From: DASRDU01 sp035560235
GTDB lineage: Bacteria > Acidobacteriota > Blastocatellia > RBC074
Length of the DNA: 64,000 nucleotides
Direction: 5' to 3'
NCBI GenBank assembly: GCA_035560235.1
Contig: DATMAG010000073.1
Span: forward strand, 1 to 64,000
The position numbers and the translations under genes were made by a program. The stretch's first letter is position 1, and each line of letters opens with the position of its first letter. The notes under the pieces are model-generated. The model was not told where the DNA came from. It did no database searches and was given only the letters and a program-made list of their open reading frames with translations. Shown here piece by piece: positions 19,540 to 30,667 of the stretch.

Positions 19540-20172
19540 CTACAGTAATGAGCCGACCCAGGAAATGACAGGATCGACCAGCCTGCCAAGCAGCCCCGAA
19601 GCTCCGACCGCAATCAGCAGGACGAGGCCGAAAGGCCGAATCTGCTCGTAAGCATCCGCCAGACTGTCCGGCAGCAGATTCTGCAACAGGTGGCTGCCAT
19701 CGAGCGGCGGGATAGGCAGCAGATTCAGGATCATCAGGACGATGTTGAGCCAGAGGCCAGTCTGAAGCAGCACGCTCACAGGCTCTTCCATCTCGCCCAG
19801 CGCGTTACCGAGCGAGGTCCGCAGCACCAGCTTGAGCAGGACGAAGCTGATCACCACCAGCAGCAGATTGCTGAGCGGCCCGGCGGCGGAAGTCCAGAAA
19901 TCGCCCCAGCGCGGATCGCGCATCCGCGACTTGTCCACCGGCGTGCTGGCCCAGCCCATAATTCCGCCGCTCGCAATCAGCGTCACCAGCGGAACGATGA
20001 CTGTTCCGACAATGTCAATGTGCGGCAGCGGATTGAGCGTGATGCGACCCAGATCCTTCGCCGTCGAATCGCCCCACTTCCACGCCATCCACGCGTGCGA
20101 GGCTTCGTGCACAGTGGTCGAGAAGAGAAAAACGGCAAAGGCAACCGCGATCTGTCCGGGATCTATGCTCAA
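19540..20172 (-). CDS. M50-family site-2 protease-like membrane metalloprotease
   Basis: An intramembrane zinc protease of the short Rip/YwhC type. The zinc motif HEASH lies at 22-26 in the first helix, and the third ligand is the Asp of PPLDGSHLL near 150. Four to five hydrophobic segments span the 210 residues. No PDZ or CBS domain is attached, so substrate choice is unknown; the family usually cleaves anti-sigma factors or signal-peptide remnants. It heads the trpS-scpA-scpB group, a gene order found in many bacteria. Divergent from the TPR gene at 20300. Confidence 0.92.
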   Translation of the reverse strand: MSIDPGQIAVAFAVFLFSTTVHEASHAWMAWKWGDSTAKDLGRITLNPLPHIDIVGTVIVPLVTLIASGGIMGWASTPVDKSRMRDPRWGDFWTSAAGPLSNLLLVVISFVLLKLVLRTSLGNALGEMEEPVSVLLQTGLWLNIVLMILNLLPIPPLDGSHLLQNLLPDSLADAYEQIRPFGLVLLIAVGASGLLGRLVDPVISWVGSLL

Positions 20173-20299
20173 TGCTGAGGCTCCTGACTTCCCTGAAATT
20201 GATCAATGGAAGCTCAAAGTAGCACGCGGCTGGAAGCACTGTCAATTAAGGCGACAGACGCTGCTGTGTGTTATTATTCTGCTTCCCGGAATACTCATT

Positions 20300-21823
20300 A
20301 TGAGGTGCGCTGAATTGTCACGAGCCCTGAAATTGCTTCTGTTTGCGCTGCTGCTTTGCGGCCTTGCTGCCTCTGCCTTTGCGCAAACCTCTCGCCGGTC
20401 AAGGCCCGCGCCGAAGCAGGCGTCGGCGGAAAATGCCGGAACTGAGAATGATGAACCGGATCAGCAGCAGGCTGCAGCCCTGTTCGAGCAGGGCCAGGCA
20501 GCGCACCAGGCTGGCAGGCTCGAAGAGGCTGTGCGCCTTTACAGCGAAGCGCTGCAAAAGGATTCATCGCTCTGGCAGGCCGAATATCAGCGCGCCGCAG
20601 CATATCTCGCGCTCAACCGGCTGGCTGAAGCCCGCGCTTCGATCGCGCACGTCATCGAACAGCTTTCTGAAATCGAAGACTCGCCCGAACTGCGCGCCGT
20701 TTCAGCCAGAGCGCAGGTCACGCTCGGTGAGATTCTGCTCGCTGACAACAAACCGTCCGAGGCTGAACCCGCCTTCAGACGCGCGCTTGAACTGCAGCCC
20801 GCAGCCCCGCGCGCTCACGCCGGACTGGCGCAGGCGCTCCTTGCAGGCGGCAAAACCGCCGAAGCGCTCACCGCCGCGCGCGCAGCTCTGGCCGGAGGCG
20901 ATGACCGCGCGGCCACTCACGCTCTCATCGGCGCGGCGCTCGTAACTCAGAAAAAATATGACGAGGCGCTCGCCAGCCTGACGAAGGTTCTGGAACGCGA
21001 GCCGCAGCACGCCGCCGCGCTGCGTTACCGCGCTGAAGTTTTCATCGCCCGCAAAGACCTGACGCACGCGGCGGCTGATTTGCAGGCCTCGCTGGCGGCT
21101 GAGCGGAATACGGCCACGATGCTGCGCCTCGCCGATGTTTACGCGCAGGCCGGGAAGACTGACGAGGCCATCAGACTGGCGAAACAGATTCTCGAAAGCG
21201 AGCCGGAAAATATTTCAGCGCGCAATCTGATCGCGGCGGCAACGATTGAATCGGCCAGCACGGGCGAAGCGATCACGCAGCTTGAAGCGATGATTCAGGC
21301 CGAGCCGAACCGCGCCGACCTGCGCGCTCAGGTGGCCGAAAAGTATCTGACCTCGCAGCCCGAGAAGTCGCTCGAACAGTACACCGCCGCCGCGAAACTC
21401 GAACCGCAGAATCCGAATCATCAGATCGGCGTCGCCTCAGCCCTGGTCAGACTGCGCCGCTTTCAGGAAGCGATCAGCGTCCTGCAGGTGCTGACCGGGC
21501 AGAGTCTGAAACCGGAGCAGGCGTATGTCGCTCACACCAATCTGGCGACGGCGCTTTTTGAACTGAAGGCTTATCAGAACGCGGCGCGGGAGTTTCTGTG
21601 GATTCTCGGCAATCAGAAGGACCAGAAAAAGACTGCCATCACGCTCTACCTGCTCGGCATCTGTTTCGACCGGCTCGGCGATTATGTGCAGGCGCTCAGG
21701 GCCTATGAACAGTTCCTGCAGATCGCCCCGCCGGAAAATCAGCTTGAAGCCGACAAAGTGAAACTGCGGCTCGAACCGCTCAAACGGCAGATCGAGAAAT
21801 CAGGCGGAAAGAAAAGGAAATAA
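20300..21823 (+). CDS. Exported TPR-repeat protein
   Basis: A signal peptide (LKLLLFALLLCGLAASAFAQ, cut after AFA) precedes about 470 residues of tetratricopeptide repeats, each with the A/G-Y-A spaced pattern (for example AALFEQGQAAHQAGRLEEAV, then AYVAHTNLATALFELKAYQN). No enzyme motif is found. It acts as a scaffold in the periplasm or outer membrane. The ATG at 20300 is chosen because the signal peptide begins there; a longer open frame upstream crosses the divergent M50 gene. Two small secreted genes follow within 15 bp, probably as one operon. Confidence 0.88.
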   Translation: MRCAELSRALKLLLFALLLCGLAASAFAQTSRRSRPAPKQASAENAGTENDEPDQQQAAALFEQGQAAHQAGRLEEAVRLYSEALQKDSSLWQAEYQRAAAYLALNRLAEARASIAHVIEQLSEIEDSPELRAVSARAQVTLGEILLADNKPSEAEPAFRRALELQPAAPRAHAGLAQALLAGGKTAEALTAARAALAGGDDRAATHALIGAALVTQKKYDEALASLTKVLEREPQHAAALRYRAEVFIARKDLTHAAADLQASLAAERNTATMLRLADVYAQAGKTDEAIRLAKQILESEPENISARNLIAAATIESASTGEAITQLEAMIQAEPNRADLRAQVAEKYLTSQPEKSLEQYTAAAKLEPQNPNHQIGVASALVRLRRFQEAISVLQVLTGQSLKPEQAYVAHTNLATALFELKAYQNAAREFLWILGNQKDQKKTAITLYLLGICFDRLGDYVQALRAYEQFLQIAPPENQLEADKVKLRLEPLKRQIEKSGGKKRK

Positions 21824-21835
21824 CCAGGTTCAGGG

Positions 21836-22363
21836 ATGAAAACGGGTATGAAAGCTTTACTGATCGTCACGCTTGGACTTATCAGCGCCATCAGCCCTGC
21901 CCCGGCTGCGGCTCAGGAAGGACAGTCAGCCGACAAAACAAATGAACTGCTCAAAAAACTGACGCCTGAAGAACAGGCGGCGCTCAGCAAATCCGACAGC
22001 GCGAACGACCGCGTCAAAAACTATCTGCGCGTGGCTGCGGGCAGGCTGAAAAATGCCCGCGCACTGCTCGACACCGATAAGTATGCCGAGGCAGATGAAC
22101 AGATTCAGATTTACACGGCAGTGATCAATGATGCCGGACGCTTTCTGACTTCAGTCAGGGCGCGCGACAAGGCCCACAAAACGATGGAGCAGGGACTGAA
22201 GGAACAGTTACGCCTGCTTGAAGGCATCCGGCGCAATACTCCAGCTGAACATTTCGATGTGGCCGATGATGCCGTCAGAACTTCCGAGCGAGTGCGCATT
22301 CAGGCGCTGAAGGCTGCGCTCGCTGCCGATGATCTGCTCAAAACTCCGAGCCAGAAACTATGA
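21836..22363 (+). CDS. Secreted alpha-helical protein of unknown function
   Basis: A 175-residue protein with a signal peptide (MKTGMKALLIVTLGLISAIS...AAAQ). The mature part is predicted all-helical and highly charged (NELLKKLTPEEQAALSKSD, GRLKNARALLDTDKYAEADE). No family is recognised. It lies 12 bp after the TPR gene and overlaps the next gene by 4 nt (ATGA), so translation is coupled. It shares with the next protein its size, signal peptide and helical, leucine-poor pattern, which hints at an old duplication. Confidence 0.8.
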   Translation: MKTGMKALLIVTLGLISAISPAPAAAQEGQSADKTNELLKKLTPEEQAALSKSDSANDRVKNYLRVAAGRLKNARALLDTDKYAEADEQIQIYTAVINDAGRFLTSVRARDKAHKTMEQGLKEQLRLLEGIRRNTPAEHFDVADDAVRTSERVRIQALKAALAADDLLKTPSQKL

Positions 22364-22860
22364 AGACAAAACTCTCCCGCCTTGTTTCGGCGCTCTGCCT
22401 GACGCTCCTGGCCCTCGTGAGCGTCAACGCTCAGAAGCGCGATCACCTCTCCGAGCAGGAAGCCGACCTGGTGCGCGAATTTCAGGAAATAGACAAGCGC
22501 ATCGAAATCTTCATCAAGGCCGCCGACCGCCGCCTGCTGGTGCTGGCCAACCCGGACGCGAAGCAGACGAAGAAGGAAGAAGAGAAGTGGGGACCGCTCC
22601 CGGCAGGGACAAAGCTGGAACTGCTGCAGGATTACAAACGCATTCTCGAAGAGGCGGAAGAGAAGCTTGATGACGCCTACCAGCGCGATCAGAAAAGCCC
22701 GCTGCTCGGCAAGGCGCTCAGCAAATTCAAGGAAGCTGCCACCCGCCAGATTCCGCAGTTGCGCGCGCTTGCTCCGCAGATGACTGAAAAGAAGGAACAG
22801 CACGCTCTGCTCGAAGCCATCGAAGAGGCCGAGACCGTCACCAAAGGGACGATTCACTGA
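22360..22860 (+). CDS. Secreted alpha-helical protein of unknown function
   Basis: A 166-residue protein with a signal peptide (MKTKLSRLVSALCLTLLALVSVNAQ), then a helical domain with conserved-looking LREFQEIDKRIEIFIKAADR-type segments and a long coiled region (KRILEEAEEKLDDAYQRD). I do not recognise the family. The start codon overlaps the stop of the previous gene. Convergent with the SIS gene, with 40 bp between them and no clear hairpin. Confidence 0.8.
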   Translation: MKTKLSRLVSALCLTLLALVSVNAQKRDHLSEQEADLVREFQEIDKRIEIFIKAADRRLLVLANPDAKQTKKEEEKWGPLPAGTKLELLQDYKRILEEAEEKLDDAYQRDQKSPLLGKALSKFKEAATRQIPQLRALAPQMTEKKEQHALLEAIEEAETVTKGTIH

Positions 22861-22900
22861 TCCTGCTGCGCCGAGTCCTGGAGTTCAGATCCGCCGCTCA

Positions 22901-23542
22901 TCAGTCACCCTGCGTTGCCTCACCAATCCTGCCGTGCGGGTGCCACGCATTGTAATGCAGCCGGGTGATGCCCTTGCGCGCCTGCAGTTCAATGCTCAGC
23001 GCCGCGAGGACATAGATCTGAGCCAGAATGCTCGCGCGCGGCTCAAACCCGAGCGGACTGCCTTCGCGCTCCGTGCCCGCATACAAAAACTCATCGCAGT
23101 TGCGGGCCAGCCAGGACTGCGGATTGCCCGACACGCCGATGATGATTGCGCCGTTGTTTTTGAGCGTCGTCACGGCGCACTTCATTTCAGCAGTCTCGCC
23201 GCTGTTTGAAATCACGATTACGACATCGCCTGGCGCGACCTGTCCCGCGCTGCCGTGAACGCATTCGGTGCCGTGCAGAAAGTAGGCCGGAGTGCCGGTA
23301 CTCGAAAACAGGGCCGAGACGTAACCGGAAACATATTCCGGCTTGCCAATGCCAGTGACATGCACCCGCCCGGCGCGGGCTTCGGCGAGCTGAATCAGAT
23401 CGGCCACGCGCTTGAAATAGTCCGGGCCGATGCGGGCGCGCAGTTTGTCTAGTTCCTCAACCGCGATGCTCAGAAAATCGCTGACGGCATTCTCGTAGGA
23501 TGAAGCGGACGAGTCAGTCATTACAGGGCCGGATACTTGCAT
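22901..23542 (-). CDS. SIS-domain sugar isomerase-like protein (KpsF/KdsD-like, no CBS domains)
   Basis: A 213-residue single SIS domain: VHVTGIGKPEYVSGYVSALF, FLHGTECVHGSAG, DVVIVISNSGETAE, and a closing HPHGRIG that corresponds to HPGGALG in arabinose-5-phosphate isomerases. The Ser-x-Ser (SNSGET) that binds the sugar phosphate is intact. KdsD usually has two CBS domains after the SIS; these are absent. The substrate may be D-arabinose 5-phosphate for Kdo or another ketose phosphate. The ATG at 23542 is used; another ATG at 23521 is possible. Confidence 0.85.
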   Translation of the reverse strand: MQVSGPVMTDSSASSYENAVSDFLSIAVEELDKLRARIGPDYFKRVADLIQLAEARAGRVHVTGIGKPEYVSGYVSALFSSTGTPAYFLHGTECVHGSAGQVAPGDVVIVISNSGETAEMKCAVTTLKNNGAIIIGVSGNPQSWLARNCDEFLYAGTEREGSPLGFEPRASILAQIYVLAALSIELQARKGITRLHYNAWHPHGRIGEATQGD

Positions 23543-23668
23543 AGACCTGCCAGGGAGAAAATTTCAGCAGCAAGCCACAACAAAACATAAAAAGCGCAGA
23601 GAGTCAAAGACCGGAGGCGTTGCTTCAGGTGGCTGCGCTGCCGGCAGTGCGGGTAATCACCGACTGCG

Positions 23669-23738
23669 CTGACGCCTGATTCCTGATTCCTGGTTCCTGT
23701 TTTGTTCTCGAAATCAGGGTTCAGGAATCAGGCGTCAG
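23669..23738. repeat. Heptad-word palindrome (CTGATTC family)
   Basis: Arm 1 starts at 23669 (CTGACGCCTGATTCCTGA) and arm 2 ends at 23738. The outer 18 bp pair perfectly and the stem goes on with few mismatches. Within arm 1 the 7-bp unit CTGATTC/CTGGTTC recurs. It lies between the SGNH hydrolase stop and the SIS start, both on the minus strand. Confidence 0.82.
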
Positions 23739-23759
23739 TGTGTCTTCCTGACTGCTGAG

Positions 23760-24530
23760 TCACTTCTTTTTCTTGAGCGCTTCCTGAATGGCGGCTTCGG
23801 CCAGCGGGGCCATGATTTTGTAGCCTTCAGCGTGCGGGTGCAGCCCGTCACTGGCGAGTTCCGCTTTGAGCATGCCCTTGTCGTCAACCATTCTGCTGAA
23901 ATAATCGAGATATGTGTGACCGTTGGCCGCGCAGTAATTTTTCAGCCACTCGTTGAGCTTGAGAATCTTTTCGGGCGACCGCCGCTCGGACATTTTCACC
24001 CTGCCGTAATCGTGAATCGGCAGCACCGAACTGAACACGACCCTGATCCCATTAGCGCGCGCGAGTTCGGCCATCGAAGCGTAATTGTCCTCGATCATCT
24101 CAAGCGTCATCGGCCCGGTGTTGCCTGCGATGTCATTCGTTCCGGCCAGAATCACGACGACCTTCGGTTTGAGCGCAATCACGTCGGGACGAAAGCGGAT
24201 GAGCATTTGCGGCGTCGTCTGTCCGCTGATGCCGCGATTGATGTACGGCCTGCCAGGAAAATATTCGGCCAGTTTCCAGCCGTCAGTAATTGAATCGCCC
24301 ATAAACACGACGCGATCCTCGCCTTTTGCGGGCGGCGCGAGTTTCGTGTTGGCTTCGGCATAACGGCCAAGCTGCGGCCAGTCATTGAGCCTGCGCTGCA
24401 TCGCTTCGATGCGTTTCTGCAACGCTTCAACCGAATCTTCAGCCGGAGCCTGCTGCGTCTGAGCCATCGCCGCAAATGAACACAGACAGCAGACGACAAG
24501 CAGGACGGAGCTTACCTTGTTGATCTTCAC
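23760..24530 (-). CDS. Secreted SGNH/GDSL hydrolase
   Basis: A serine esterase/acetylhydrolase of the SGNH fold. A signal peptide (SSVLLVVCCLCSFAAMAQ) is followed by the four blocks: GDSITDGW with Ser80, Gly in INRGISG, GTND with Asn132, and SDGLHPHAEGY with Asp228 and His231. Likely substrates are acetylated polysaccharides or lipids. The GTG at 24530 is chosen because AAAGGAG lies 6 nt upstream; an ATG 21 nt earlier would place this ribosome site inside the gene. Divergent from gmd. Confidence 0.87.
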   Translation of the reverse strand: MKINKVSSVLLVVCCLCSFAAMAQTQQAPAEDSVEALQKRIEAMQRRLNDWPQLGRYAEANTKLAPPAKGEDRVVFMGDSITDGWKLAEYFPGRPYINRGISGQTTPQMLIRFRPDVIALKPKVVVILAGTNDIAGNTGPMTLEMIEDNYASMAELARANGIRVVFSSVLPIHDYGRVKMSERRSPEKILKLNEWLKNYCAANGHTYLDYFSRMVDDKGMLKAELASDGLHPHAEGYKIMAPLAEAAIQEALKKKK

Positions 24531-24649
24531 CAGATTCTCCTTTCGATTCATCGAGAGATTATCGTCGACAAGCGAGTAACGGCCGTGACCGTTTTCTGGC
24601 GGAAATATATCAGTCGCACGGGCCGATGCAAAACCCCGAAAATCAGAGA

Positions 24650-24678
24650 TTGCGCGGGCTGTGCCGCTCCTGTAGTAT
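24650..24678 (+). promoter_or_regulatory. Possible sigma70-like promoter for gmd-fcl
   Basis: A TTGCGC at 24650-24655 and a TAGTAT at 24673-24678 are spaced by 17 bp, about 90 bp before the gmd start. The match is partial (3/6 and 4/6), so the call is tentative. Confidence 0.3.
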
Positions 24679-24768
24679 TGCCGTCCCGCTGCTTCTGATG
24701 ACGAAAATACCGGCTTACCGCAGCGTGTTCCTGACAACAACAGCCCCCATACAACCGAACTGAAATTT

Positions 24769-27608
<2,840 letters not shown>

Positions 27609-27779
27609 TATCCTTCACGCCTCGCTTTCTGCCAATCAATCACATCCGCACGACTCAGCTTCAGCTGCCCGCGCGGATTCGTCTTGACCATCTCCGGTCT
27701 TTTTTATCAGAGCATCGCAACGGAACCGTAAAGTCCCTGGCGAGAATGCGGAAGTGTCGGGAGGAGGAACCAACCGGAT

Positions 27780-28046
27780 TTATTCAGATTCAGGGTTGTT
27801 ACCCACACGGAGACGACGCAGTTTTCCGATCAGGTTCTTTGGCACGGGCGGAGGGTCAGGCGGGATGAGCGGATCAGGCGGGTAAAACGTCAGCAGTTCG
27901 AGAGTCAGCAGACAGAATTCACAGCCCCGCAGATGACGCTCAATTTCAGCAGCCTCGGATGAAACGGCCTCACCGCGCCGGTACGCCAGCAGCAGTTCGT
28001 TATCCGGGCAGGCGGCAGTCTTTTCAAAACGGTCATTCTGATTCAT
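27780..28046 (-). CDS. Putative zinc-finger anti-sigma-like protein
   Basis: An 88-residue protein with the ZAS-type zinc motif: CPDNELLLAYRRG, then HLRGCEFC (His and two Cys spaced HxxxCxxC). The C-terminal half is proline-rich (PPDPLIPPDPPPVPKNL) and has no membrane helix, so if it binds a sigma factor it does so in the cytosol. Divergent from the atypical sigma-like gene at 28146, with a 99-bp shared promoter region. That pairing suggests regulator and target (inference). Confidence 0.72.
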   Translation of the reverse strand: MNQNDRFEKTAACPDNELLLAYRRGEAVSSEAAEIERHLRGCEFCLLTLELLTFYPPDPLIPPDPPPVPKNLIGKLRRLRVGNNPESE

Positions 28047-28145
28047 CCGGGTCCTCTTCTGATTTCACTGGCGCAGCCCCGCATCACACACGCGCCGATT
28101 CGGATTCACAACCTGAAATCCACTACTACCGAGGCAAAGCACAGC

Positions 28146-29258
28146 ATGAAGAATTTCAGTTGGACGCAGGCGCTGCTGGATGAAGAGGTCAACCGAATCT
28201 GGAATCAGCTTTACCGGCTGGTCTATCTGCATCCGCTCGTGCAATCCTCGCGCAATGCCGGCCTGCTCGGAGCAGGGCAGTACAGCGGTGAAACCTACAA
28301 TGACCTGACCCAGGAACTCTTTCTGATGCTCTTTCAGAAAGGGCGCTTTCAGCATTACATCGAAACCGGAATGACCGACAGCGAGATCGAACACGAGATC
28401 GCGCAGATCGAACTGACGAACATGCTGGTGGCGCACCTGCGCCGACAATATCCCGAATCCTACCGGATGGCGCGCCGGATCAGCACGCTGATTCAGAACA
28501 ATCCGCGCTTCCGCCGCTTTGATACGCTGATGATGCGCGAAAATCGCGGGCAGCGCCGCCGCCGGGGCCTGACCGAACAGGTCTACGGCCTGGCCGAGTG
28601 GCCCGATCACAAGGAGATCAAGGAACGCGCGATGATGGAAGATCTGGTACAGCAGGTGCCGATGCGCAAACGCAACACGCGCGAGGCCGGCTGCACGGCT
28701 GATTCGCAGATCATCATCTCGAACGCCGATATGCTTGAGCTGATCGTCGAGGTCTTTCAGGCGATTGATTCACTGGCCGACATCAAGACCATCCGCACGC
28801 TGGTTATGTCGCGCCTGCCGGTGATCAACATCGTGATGGTGCCCATTACAAAGCCGGAAGATGACAGCGAGAAAAGCGCGCCGTACCTGCTCGAAGTTCC
28901 CGACGAGCGCGAGAACCCTGAGGAGAACTTCCTGAGCCACGAGTTTTCGCGCAGCGCCATGCAACTGGCCGAAGAGTTTCTCGATAAACTGGCGCTCTCA
29001 GTGCGCCGCAAGCCGAAACAGTCAGAGCGAATGATGCACGTGCTGTGGCACTGTTACCTGGAGCCGGGCCGGATGTCGAATATTCAGCTGGCGAAGATCC
29101 TGGGCGTGTCAGATTCGCTGATCAGCGATTACTGCAACCGCGTCAACCGGCAGCTGCGCACGCTCAATCTGACCATTGAACAGGCCCGCGTCTTTGAGGC
29201 CGCGCTCAAGCGCCGCACCGCCAGCCTGCTGCAGGGCGAGCAGAAACAGGTCGCCTGA
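28146..29258 (+). CDS. Atypical sigma-70-like regulator
   Basis: A 370-residue protein that is not a standard sigma factor but has two recognisable pieces. Residues 55-130 (NDLTQELFLMLFQKGRFQ and ELTNMLVAHLRRQYPESYR) resemble sigma region 2. Residues 300-345 (RMSNIQLAKILGVSDSLISD) form a region-4-like helix-turn-helix ending in a basic tail. The 170 residues between them hold a variable segment and an IVEVFQAIDSLADIKTIR helix. It could be an ECF-like sigma with a large insert or a DNA-binding regulator derived from one. Divergent from the zinc-finger gene. Confidence is low for function, high that it is a gene. Confidence 0.75.
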   Translation: MKNFSWTQALLDEEVNRIWNQLYRLVYLHPLVQSSRNAGLLGAGQYSGETYNDLTQELFLMLFQKGRFQHYIETGMTDSEIEHEIAQIELTNMLVAHLRRQYPESYRMARRISTLIQNNPRFRRFDTLMMRENRGQRRRRGLTEQVYGLAEWPDHKEIKERAMMEDLVQQVPMRKRNTREAGCTADSQIIISNADMLELIVEVFQAIDSLADIKTIRTLVMSRLPVINIVMVPITKPEDDSEKSAPYLLEVPDERENPEENFLSHEFSRSAMQLAEEFLDKLALSVRRKPKQSERMMHVLWHCYLEPGRMSNIQLAKILGVSDSLISDYCNRVNRQLRTLNLTIEQARVFEAALKRRTASLLQGEQKQVA

Positions 29259-29273
29259 AAATGCCCGGACGGA

Positions 29274-29305
29274 GAGTGACGAGCCTCTGACGGCGCTCGT
29301 CACTC
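29274..29305. terminator. Hairpin after the sigma-like gene
   Basis: An 11-bp perfect stem (GAGTGACGAGC, 29274-29284; complement 29295-29305) has a 10-nt loop. No T-tract follows. It probably marks the end of the sigma-like transcript, 16 bp after the stop. Confidence 0.6.
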
Positions 29306-29761
29306 CCCCTGACTTCACGCTGACCGACAGCCAGCGCCTGTTGTCACAATTCCACCTCACCACGCCAGCACAGCCTTTCATAACAGAAATGATCATCCTG
29401 ACTGAGCCCGGCAAAATACCTCTGTCCGCCCCCGTGCTGCGCCTGCCGGTTCCCTGCCTTCAGGGTTCGGTGCGAGGCACAGTTTCGGACAGTCAGGTCC
29501 CGGACGGCCGGGTCAGAAATGCCGGGCACCAGATATAAGTTCCCGCCAGATCAGGAAAAATCGGCTCTGCCGGAAAGGCTGATAACAATTTTTGTCAGAG
29601 TGCGAAAAGGCTGTCGGAATGGCTCTGATTCCGTGGATCAGGTGAAAAAATTGTAGTAGACGAGCCGGAAAATTATGGTACACTCCCGTGCGTTCCCGCC
29701 TCACGGTGTAGAAATCAAAAAGGCATTATCAACTTTAGTCTATCTAGCGAAAGGACTGGTC
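29306..29761. other. 456-bp intergenic region
   Basis: No protein-coding gene is convincing here. A small hairpin CCCGGACGGCCGGG lies near 29496. The last 110 bp carry a possible promoter (TTGTAG at 29651-29656, 17 bp, TATGGT at 29674-29679) for the small gene at 29762. A structured RNA cannot be excluded but no known RNA motif is recognised. Confidence 0.4.
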
Positions 29762-30019
29762 ATGAAACTCTCTGCACACGCATTGCGCTCGCTTCAGGAA
29801 CTCGATGAAGCAGGCCGCAAGGCAGTTGAACAGATCGTTCAGGCCCATATTCGGGCCTGTCGTCTGAACGGCTTCCAGCCCGAAAATCTGGAAAGGGTGT
29901 ATCAGGAAGCGATTGAAATTATCCGCCTTGAAGGCCCGCCCAGGAACGAGTCGCTCGGCCACAACAAGTATGAGCCGACCCGGCGTTACGAGCAGTATCG
30001 CAGCCCGCGAGCGCTCTGA
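29762..30019 (+). CDS. Small conserved-looking protein of unknown function
   Basis: An 85-residue protein starting MKLSAHALRSLQELDEAGRK. The ATG is supported by AAAGGA 7 nt upstream. It is helical in its first 60 residues (LQELDEAGRKAVEQIVQAHI) and ends in a basic, Tyr/Arg-rich tail (GHNKYEPTRRYEQYRSPRAL). No membrane or export signal. I do not recognise the family. Followed by a strong terminator, so it is a single-gene unit. Confidence 0.72.
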   Translation: MKLSAHALRSLQELDEAGRKAVEQIVQAHIRACRLNGFQPENLERVYQEAIEIIRLEGPPRNESLGHNKYEPTRRYEQYRSPRAL

Positions 30020-30046
30020 ACGCGGCAATCTGCGGGTTCCGAATCA

Positions 30047-30090
30047 AACAGCAGCCCTGCCGAACGGCACTGGCTGCTGTTTTGTTTTTT
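30047..30090 (+). terminator. Rho-independent terminator
   Basis: A perfect 10-bp stem (AACAGCAGCC, 30047-30056; complement 30072-30081) is followed by a T-rich run ending at 30090. It lies 27 bp after the small gene. Confidence 0.88.
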
Positions 30091-30223
30091 CCGCAACATT
30101 CCACCAGGAACAGGGTCAGTGTCACGCTCTTGCCTGCCAGTTCGGGCGTGTTACAATTGCGCCGCAAAACATCGCCTGAGTCCATTAACTTTTCACGGAA
30201 AACTATCGGAAAGGGTCAACGAG

Positions 30224-30568
30224 ATGAACAGAAAACTTTTGTCCATTCTGGCAATCTTCGCCCTGCTCTGCGGCCTGGTCATCATGGCTCCGGCCAAAGG
30301 CAAGAAAGTCACTCTGACGGGCGTCATCACCGACAAGAAATGTTCGGCCAGAGGCGCTGAACACTCACGCGAATGCGCCATCAAATGCAAGGACAGCGGC
30401 ATCGGCCTTTTCGCCGACGGCAAGTTCTATGAGTTTGACGCAAAGGGCGCCGCCGACGCCGTCAAGCTGATGGAAGCCAGCAAGAGCGATAAGGTCATCA
30501 AAGCCACGGTCGAAGGCGAACTCGATGACACGAAGCTGACCGTCAAGAAGATTACGGAAGCGAAATAG
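30224..30568 (+). CDS. Small secreted protein with a three-cysteine motif
   Basis: A 114-residue protein with a signal peptide (KLLSILAIFALLCGLVIMAP). The mature part is mostly beta: KKVTLTGVITDKKCSARG, then HSRECAIKCKDSGIGLFADG, KFYEFDAKG, KATVEGELDDTKLTVKKI. The pattern ...C...C...C (Cys in DKKC and ECAIKC) could form a disulfide or bind metal. Small secreted proteins with this GxITDxxC...C start are common in Acidobacteria; their role is not known to me. The ATG is supported by AAAGGG upstream. Flanked by two terminators, so it is a single-gene unit. Confidence 0.8.
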   Translation: MNRKLLSILAIFALLCGLVIMAPAKGKKVTLTGVITDKKCSARGAEHSRECAIKCKDSGIGLFADGKFYEFDAKGAADAVKLMEASKSDKVIKATVEGELDDTKLTVKKITEAK

Positions 30569-30604
30569 TCAGTTCTGACACCTTCACCATCACTAAAAGC
30601 ACTC

Positions 30605-30644
30605 AGGGCGGGATCGGTTGAGCCGAATCCCGCCCTTGTTTTTT
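30605..30644 (+). terminator. Rho-independent terminator
   Basis: A 10-bp GC-rich stem (AGGGCGGGAT, 30605-30614; complement 30627-30636), extended by a CGG/CCG pair inside, is followed by TTGTTTTTT. It separates the small secreted gene from the convergent ddl. Confidence 0.9.
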
Positions 30645-30667
30645 CGGATTGTCAGCGCCGGCCTGCC

